Below, one piece after another: positions 59,447-64,000 of a stretch of 64,000 nt of DNA (positions are counted from its first letter, which is position 1; each line of letters starts with the position of its first letter). The translations under genes and the position numbers were made by a program. Source of the stretch: an uncultured Alphaproteobacteria bacterium (GTDB lineage: Bacteria > Pseudomonadota > Alphaproteobacteria > UBA8366 > GCA-2717185); contig CALSRA010000013.1 in the NCBI GenBank assembly GCA_943788635.1, positions 1-64,000 of the forward strand, read 5' to 3'. The notes under the pieces are model-generated. The model was not told where the DNA came from and searched no databases. It was given only the letters and a program-made list of their open reading frames with translations.

Positions 59447-59778
59447 GGCCTCTTTACTTTCTCATTTAGCGGAGCAGTGAAACGCACCGTCAGTGAAATT
59501 CAGCTGCTGTTATATGCTCTCGCGAACGGCGCGGAGTATGTCAGAAACGCCATGACAGTCAACAGCAATAATCGATAAAATATTCTGCGATATCATATCG
59601 TTATGCAAGCGGTATCATAATACCCCCTGCGTAACATCAACAACTTGCCCACTTTTTCTCAATCCCCGCAAATCCAAGGGAAAACGCCCAAATTCCCTGA
59701 TTCCCTTGAAGTAGAACCAACACACCAATTACATTCACGAAACCGCATAATGCGCCGCTAAGGAAAAGAACAGTTTTG
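59447..59778 (-). promoter_or_regulatory. Divergent intergenic region with candidate rplM promoter
   Basis: The 332 bases between rplM and the enoyl-CoA hydratase gene. On the minus strand TTGACT (59562-59557) and CATACT (59540-59535) are 16 bases apart and would start transcription near 59528, some 80 bases before rplM. No coding sequence or RNA gene was recognised. The plus-strand promoter of the hydratase unit could not be placed. Confidence 0.4.
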
Positions 59779-60582
59779 ATGACCCAGCAGCTCAACAAGA
59801 CAGACGAAGCGCCTCTCCTTTTGCGGCACAATACGGATGGCGTTGCCCATCTGACCCTGAACCGACCGGAAGCACGAAATGCCCTTTCGTTGGAATTGAT
59901 GACTGCCCTACATCGGGAAATTGACGATATCGCCCGCGATACGACGATCCGTGCGGCGGTCATCGCCGCCAATGGCCCTGTTTTCTGTTCAGGCCACGAC
60001 TTGCGTCAGATCCGCTCAAACAGGAACCGCGAGTATTATGAGAAAACGCTAACCACATGTTCCAACATGATGCTCGCGACGATGCGTTGTCCGAAACCGG
60101 TCATCGCCCGTGTTCAGGGAACCGCCAGTGCCGCAGGTTGCCAGCTCGTCGCGACTTGTGATCTCGCGGTTTCCGCCAAATCTGCTCTGTTTGCGACTCC
60201 TGGTGTCCATATCGGATTGTTCTGCTCTACGCCGATGGTGGCGCTGAGCCGAAATATCGGCCGCAAGGAAGCCATGGAAATGCTTTTGCTCGGCGAACCC
60301 GTCACCGCGGAAAGGGCAAGGGAAATCGGTCTCATCAACCGTGTCGTTGCGAACGAAGATCTTGACGATACCGTAAAGGAAATGACGGATACAATCATCT
60401 CGAAATCGCCACTGACCCTGGCCATTGGCAAAGAAGCCTTTTACCGGCAGATCGAGATGAATATTGAAGATGCCTATCGCTATGCGGGCGATGTAATGGT
60501 TCGCAACATGCTTGCCGAAGATGCTGATGAGGGAATAGACGCATTTCTTGGAAAGCGTGCCCCAATCTGGCATGGAAAATAG
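59779..60582 (+). CDS. Enoyl-CoA hydratase/isomerase family protein
   Basis: A 267-residue crotonase-fold protein. The oxyanion-hole segments are ANGPVFCSGHDLRQI and VQGTASAAGCQLVATCDLAV; LTLNRPEARNALSLELMTAL starts the fold. One of the two catalytic Glu positions of classical hydratases is not evident, so the protein may be an isomerase, decarboxylase or thioesterase-like member (the ECHDC3 group). A TTG lies one codon before the ATG at 59779. First gene of the plus-strand group leading to nadQ; the same gene order occurs in many alphaproteobacteria. Confidence 0.88.
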   Translation: MTQQLNKTDEAPLLLRHNTDGVAHLTLNRPEARNALSLELMTALHREIDDIARDTTIRAAVIAANGPVFCSGHDLRQIRSNRNREYYEKTLTTCSNMMLATMRCPKPVIARVQGTASAAGCQLVATCDLAVSAKSALFATPGVHIGLFCSTPMVALSRNIGRKEAMEMLLLGEPVTAERAREIGLINRVVANEDLDDTVKEMTDTIISKSPLTLAIGKEAFYRQIEMNIEDAYRYAGDVMVRNMLAEDADEGIDAFLGKRAPIWHGK

Positions 60583-60586
60583 ACAA

Positions 60587-61081
60587 ATGCAGCACGATAC
60601 ATACAGCAACGATTACATTCGCAATGTGCTGCGTGATACCAAGACCATCGCAATGGTTGGCGCCAGCACGAACTGGAACCGGCCAAGCTATTTCGTCATG
60701 AAATACATGCAGGCCAAGGGGTTTCGCGTTATCCCGGTAAATCCACGCTCTGCGGGAGAATCCCTTCTCGGAGAAACCGTTGTCTCAAGCCTGGCCGACA
60801 TAGAGACCCCCATCGATATGGTGGATATCTTCCGGAATTCAGAAGCCGCGGGCCCCATCACTGATGAAGCCATCGCCTGCAACGCCAAAATCGTCTGGAT
60901 GCAGTTTACCGTCCGCAATGAAGAAGCGGCAGCACGAGCGGAAGCCGCCGGACTGCGCGTCATCATGGACCGCTGCCCAAAGGTCGAATTCTCGCGTTTG
61001 AGCGGTGAGCTTTCCTGGAACGGGTTCAATTCGCGGGTAATCACCAGCAAACGACGGAGGCTCCAGCAGCGTAATGGCTAA
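60587..61081 (+). CDS. CoA-binding domain protein, YccU type
   Basis: A 164-residue Rossmann-fold CoA-binding protein. TIAMVGASTNWNRPSYFVMK is the nucleotide loop, and GFRVIPVNPRSAGESLLGE plus PIDMVDIFRNSEAAGPI follow, as in succinyl-CoA ligase-like domains. Function unknown in the family. The frame opens earlier and an ATG at 60572 is also possible (overlapping the hydratase end); the ATG at 60587 is chosen. Its end overlaps the metY start by eight bases, indicating coupled translation. Confidence 0.85.
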   Translation: MQHDTYSNDYIRNVLRDTKTIAMVGASTNWNRPSYFVMKYMQAKGFRVIPVNPRSAGESLLGETVVSSLADIETPIDMVDIFRNSEAAGPITDEAIACNAKIVWMQFTVRNEEAAARAEAAGLRVIMDRCPKVEFSRLSGELSWNGFNSRVITSKRRRLQQRNG

Positions 61082-62381
61082 CCCCAAGCCCGGTTTCGAA
61101 ACCCTGTCCGTCCACGCGGGAGGCGCTCCTGATCCCACCACAGGCGCACGGCAGACACCTGTTTACCAAACGGCATCCTATGTTTTCAATGATGCTGAAC
61201 ATGCAGCCTCACTGTTCAACCTGCAACGTCCCGGATTTATATACTCGCGCCTGACCAACCCTACCGTCGCTGCGCTCGAGGAACGCTGCGCAGCGCTGGA
61301 AGATGGCATTGGCAGTACGGCCACAGCATCAGGACACGCCGCGCAGATACTGGCGCTGTTTCCGCTGATGGGACCGGGAGACGAAATTGTTGCCGCCAAC
61401 AAGCTTTATGGTGGTTCTATCAATCAGATGGGGATCAGCTACAAAAAATTTGGCTGGAAGACGACCTTCGTTGATCCCGACGAACCGGCGAATTTTCGCA
61501 GCGCGATCACCGACCGTACCAAGGCGCTATTCATCGAAAGCCTGGCGAATCCCGGCGGGGTCGTAACCGATATAGCCGCGATTGCAGATATCGCGCATGA
61601 CGCTGGAATTCCACTGATCGTCGACAATACCCTGGCAACGCCATATCTGTGCCGTCCCTTCGAACATGGTGCCGACATAATCGTCCACTCGACGACGAAG
61701 TTCCTGTCTGGAAACGGCACAGCGGTTGGCGGTGTGGTTGTCGATTCCGGCAAGTTTGACTGGCTCCAGAACGACAAGTTTCCCAGCATGTCCAGCCCGG
61801 CACCGGAGTACCATGGGCTAACGTTCGCCGAGACCTTCGGAGAACTCGGCTACACAATTTACGGCCATGCGGTGGGATTGCGCGATCTTGGTGCGAGTCA
61901 GGCGCCAATGAATGCCTTCCTGACACTTCTCGGCATTGAAACCCTGCCGCTCAGAATGGAGAGGCATTGCCAAAACGCACTTACCGTCGCCAAATACCTT
62001 CAGGGTCATCCAGCCGTCAAATGGGTTTCTTACGCCGGGCTCGAAGACGACAAATATCATGGCCTCGCACAGCGCTATTTGCCCAACGGTACAGGCGCTG
62101 TCCTGACATTTGGCCTCGTCGCCGGCTATGATGCTTGCGTCGCGCTAGTCGATAAAGTCGAATTGTTCAGCCACCTGGCCAATATTGGCGATACAAGGTC
62201 TCTGATCATTCATCCGGCATCAACGACACATCGCCAGCTCGATGAAGCACAGCTTGTTGCTTCCGGCGCCAGCCGTGACGCAGTACGCATATCCGTCGGC
62301 ATTGAAACGGTTGAGGATATTATCGCTGATCTCGATCAGGCATTAAGTGTCATTCACGGAACCACAACAACCGCTGCATGA
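61074..62381 (+). CDS. metY: O-acetylhomoserine (or O-succinylhomoserine) sulfhydrylase
   Basis: A 435-residue PLP enzyme (Cys/Met metabolism family). The start NPKPGFETLSVHAGGAPDPT is the MetY signature, PLP Lys is in HSTTKFLSGNGTAVGG, and the IHPASTTHRQLDE segment identifies MetY/MetZ. It makes homocysteine from O-acetylhomoserine and sulfide, linking sulfide to methionine. Its start overlaps the CoA-binding gene and its end overlaps nadQ by four bases (ATGA). Confidence 0.94.
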   Translation: MANPKPGFETLSVHAGGAPDPTTGARQTPVYQTASYVFNDAEHAASLFNLQRPGFIYSRLTNPTVAALEERCAALEDGIGSTATASGHAAQILALFPLMGPGDEIVAANKLYGGSINQMGISYKKFGWKTTFVDPDEPANFRSAITDRTKALFIESLANPGGVVTDIAAIADIAHDAGIPLIVDNTLATPYLCRPFEHGADIIVHSTTKFLSGNGTAVGGVVVDSGKFDWLQNDKFPSMSSPAPEYHGLTFAETFGELGYTIYGHAVGLRDLGASQAPMNAFLTLLGIETLPLRMERHCQNALTVAKYLQGHPAVKWVSYAGLEDDKYHGLAQRYLPNGTGAVLTFGLVAGYDACVALVDKVELFSHLANIGDTRSLIIHPASTTHRQLDEAQLVASGASRDAVRISVGIETVEDIIADLDQALSVIHGTTTTAA

Positions 62382-63382
62382 CGCATTCCGCTGAAACCCT
62401 CATTCTTCTCAATGCGGTTATCCTTGCTGTGACCGATGAGGTGCCGCGTTTTCTGGTCACCAAACGCGGTGAACGGGCCCCGGGAGATAATAATCCCGCC
62501 CTGCCCTACGGCCCTTTTGAACCAAGCCATCATCGAACGCTCGAAATCGCATTGCGCGGTTGGGTTAAAGAGCAGGCCGGCCTCCCTATTGGCTATGTCG
62601 AACAGCTCTATACTTTCGGCGACCGTTATCGCGACCCGCGCGAGCTGGATGGCGGGCCTAGAGTTGTTTCGGTTGGCTATCTTGCATTGGTGCGTGAAGC
62701 GCCACCACCAGGCGATGCCGAATGGCTCGATTGTTATGACTTCCTGCCTTGGGAAGACTGGCGTGGCGGGCGACCTGGATCGATAAATGAGGTCATCATT
62801 CCGGTTCTTAACGATTGGTCACAACTCGCTGAAAATAAACCTGAAACTTCCGCACGACAAGAGCGTATTTCCATCGCGTTTGGCACTGTAGAAGCGGGTT
62901 GGGATTCCACGCGTGTTCTCGAGCGATATGAAATTTTATATGAAGCAGGCCTCGTCATTGAGGCGGACAGAGATCACAGCGTTCAGGCCACCGGATCAAA
63001 GGGCGGAATGCTTTCATCCGCCATAAGAAAGAGCACTCAGGCCGTCACCGGAAGAGTAGCGGCGCTGGATCACCGCCGCATGATGGCTACGGCTCTCGGA
63101 AGGGTTCGTGGCAAATTGCAATATCGTCCCGTGGTCTTTGAGCTTCTACCTGACAAATTCACGTTGCTGCAGTTGCAGCGCGTCGCTGAAAGCCTCGCTG
63201 GCGTCGATCTTCACAAACAGAATTTCCGCCGACTGGTCGTCAATAATCGACTGGTTGTCGCAACAGGAAAGCTGGATAGAAACAGTTCCGGCCGTCCGGC
63301 CGAGCTTTTTCGGTTCCGACGGGATGTACTGCAGGAACGTCCCGCACCCGGCGTCGGCATCCCCGCCCGCAACGCCAACTAA
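62378..63382 (+). CDS. nadQ: NAD-biosynthesis regulator NadQ (NrtR-like, COG4111)
   Basis: A 334-residue transcription factor. Residues 1-155 are a Nudix-like domain (LNAVILAVTDEVPRFLVTKR) without the hydrolytic Nudix box, so it would sense a nicotinamide-derived ligand instead of cleaving it. Residues 230-325 are a winged helix (RPVVFELLPDKFTLLQLQRV, then DLHKQNFRRLVVNNRLVVAT). NadQ is a predicted alphaproteobacterial repressor of NAD de novo synthesis. It lies directly upstream of nadA, and a candidate operator is in the gap. The assignment is based on architecture and context. Confidence 0.8.
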   Translation: MTHSAETLILLNAVILAVTDEVPRFLVTKRGERAPGDNNPALPYGPFEPSHHRTLEIALRGWVKEQAGLPIGYVEQLYTFGDRYRDPRELDGGPRVVSVGYLALVREAPPPGDAEWLDCYDFLPWEDWRGGRPGSINEVIIPVLNDWSQLAENKPETSARQERISIAFGTVEAGWDSTRVLERYEILYEAGLVIEADRDHSVQATGSKGGMLSSAIRKSTQAVTGRVAALDHRRMMATALGRVRGKLQYRPVVFELLPDKFTLLQLQRVAESLAGVDLHKQNFRRLVVNNRLVVATGKLDRNSSGRPAELFRFRRDVLQERPAPGVGIPARNAN

Positions 63383-63436
63383 ACAACCGGCAACATCCAG
63401 TTTTCGCAATATTACGTCACATCTGGCGCGTGCGTA

Positions 63437-63484
63437 TTTACATATGCTCAAAAAGTGTATTTATTTCTGTTCCCAAAGAGTATA
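63437..63484 (+). promoter_or_regulatory. Candidate nadA promoter with NadQ-like operator
   Basis: TTTACA (63437-63442) and TTTATT (63460-63465) are 17 bases apart. Inside and beside them lie half-sites TATGCTC (63443-63449), GTGTAT (63455-63460) and GAGTATA (63478-63484), the first and last inverted relative to each other. The AT-rich 150-base gap before nadA has no gene. The operator assignment is a guess from position. Confidence 0.4.
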
Positions 63485-63534
63485 AATAAACTCAAACTGA
63501 CCACAATCAATCGATGCTGGAAAGGATAAATACC

Positions 63535-64000
63535 ATGCCAGCCCCCCTCGCCTATACCCCTCAAATTGAAGCAGAAACGGCACATCTCTACAAAAAGGTG
63601 GAGCGTGTGATCCCCCCGATTGAATGGCCTGTATTTGCACCACAGGTTGCTGCAATCAATAAACTGAAAGCGGAAAAGAATGCGATCATTCTGGCCCATA
63701 ATTACCAGACACCCGAAATTTTCCACTGCGTATCGGATATTGTTGGCGACTCGCTGGCACTCGCCCGCAAAGGAGCCGAGGTCGATGCCGATATCATCGT
63801 GATGGCCGGCGTGCATTTCATGGCGGAAACCACAAAACTGCTAAATCCCGAAAAAATCGTTCTGATCCCTGACCTGGATGCTGGCTGCTCACTTGCCACA
63901 TCCATCACAGGTGCTGACGTGCGGGCCATGCGCAAAAAACATCCCGGCGCACCGGTCGTGAGTTACGTGAATACGACGGCCGAAGTGAAGGCCGAAACGG
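63535..64000 (+). CDS. nadA: Quinolinate synthase, N-terminal part (runs off window)
   Basis: Condenses iminoaspartate with dihydroxyacetone phosphate to quinolinate in NAD de novo synthesis. The visible 155 residues include [40 protein letters not shown] and [20 protein letters not shown] (iron-sulfur and substrate region), then [10 protein letters not shown]. The ATG at 63535 has AAAGGA upstream. The frame is open to the end of the window; nadB and nadC are expected further on. It is directly controlled by the preceding nadQ in other alphaproteobacteria. Confidence 0.95.
   Translation, partial: MPAPLAYTPQIEAETAHLYKKVERVIPPIEWPVFAPQVAAINKLKAEKNAIILAHNYQTPEIFHCVSDIVGDSLALARKGAEVDADIIVMAGVHFMAETTKLLNPEKIVLIPDLDAGCSLATSITGADVRAMRKKHPGAPVVSYVNTTAEVKAET

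Overview
The window looks like an alphaproteobacterial chromosome, most likely a Rhodospirillales-type organism. The evidence is the gene order argC-rpsI-rplM divergent from enoyl-CoA hydratase, CoA-binding protein and metY, a NadQ-type regulator directly upstream of nadA, the soeABC-like operon, a two-subunit FDH1-type formate dehydrogenase, and the density of CaiB/BaiF CoA-transferases, TauD/TfdA dioxygenases and ABC peptide-type transport genes. No rRNA, tRNA or CRISPR array was seen.

Region 1 (1-5396) is a degraded, visibly GC-rich stretch: a tctCBA tricarboxylate transporter (tctC with a nonsense codon, tctA with four frameshifts), a frameshifted glutathione S-transferase, a frameshifted PEP-CTERM protein, a luciferase-like monooxygenase tail and a frameshifted phage terminase small subunit. 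Almost every lesion is a single extra base, mostly in a short homopolymer. Region 2 (5397-7887) is a complete IS66-family element with intact tnpABC but no target duplication. Everything to its right is less GC-rich by eye and mostly intact.

Region 3 (8039-19657) holds a NIPSNAP protein, a CoA-transferase, radC, a three-subunit membrane molybdoenzyme resembling sulfite dehydrogenase SoeABC, and small catabolic genes (cupin, CMD, CoA-type Nudix, HCCA-isomerase-like, HpcH aldolase, LLM oxidoreductase). Region 4 (19893-33233) is gltBD with a racemase-like gene and an SDR, a strong terminator, then a complete five-gene peptide/nickel-type ABC transporter. Region 5 (33247-42492, minus strand) has a TauD dioxygenase, a CaiB CoA-transferase, a CtfAB-like CoA-transferase pair (B frameshifted), an unusual FeS-molybdopterin fusion enzyme with a probable diheme cytochrome b partner, and a Kef-type antiporter. 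Region 6 (42656-50967) contains two further TauD-like genes (one frameshifted), a D-hydroxyacid dehydrogenase, a thiol-dioxygenase-like gene split by an intact IS3-family element with a 4-bp target duplication, a quinone-reductase-like MDR enzyme, tandem dienelactone hydrolases, and an alpha/beta hydrolase without its nucleophile serine. Region 7 (51212-64000) is fhs-fdhB-fdhA for one-carbon/formate metabolism, argC, rpsI, rplM, enoyl-CoA hydratase, CoA-binding protein, metY, nadQ and the start of nadA.

Inferred physiology: a heterotroph that takes up small peptides or organic acids, activates carboxylates as CoA esters, oxidises formate to NADH and feeds the C1-folate pool, and may oxidise organosulfur compounds to sulfite and then sulfate. 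The last point rests on family context only.
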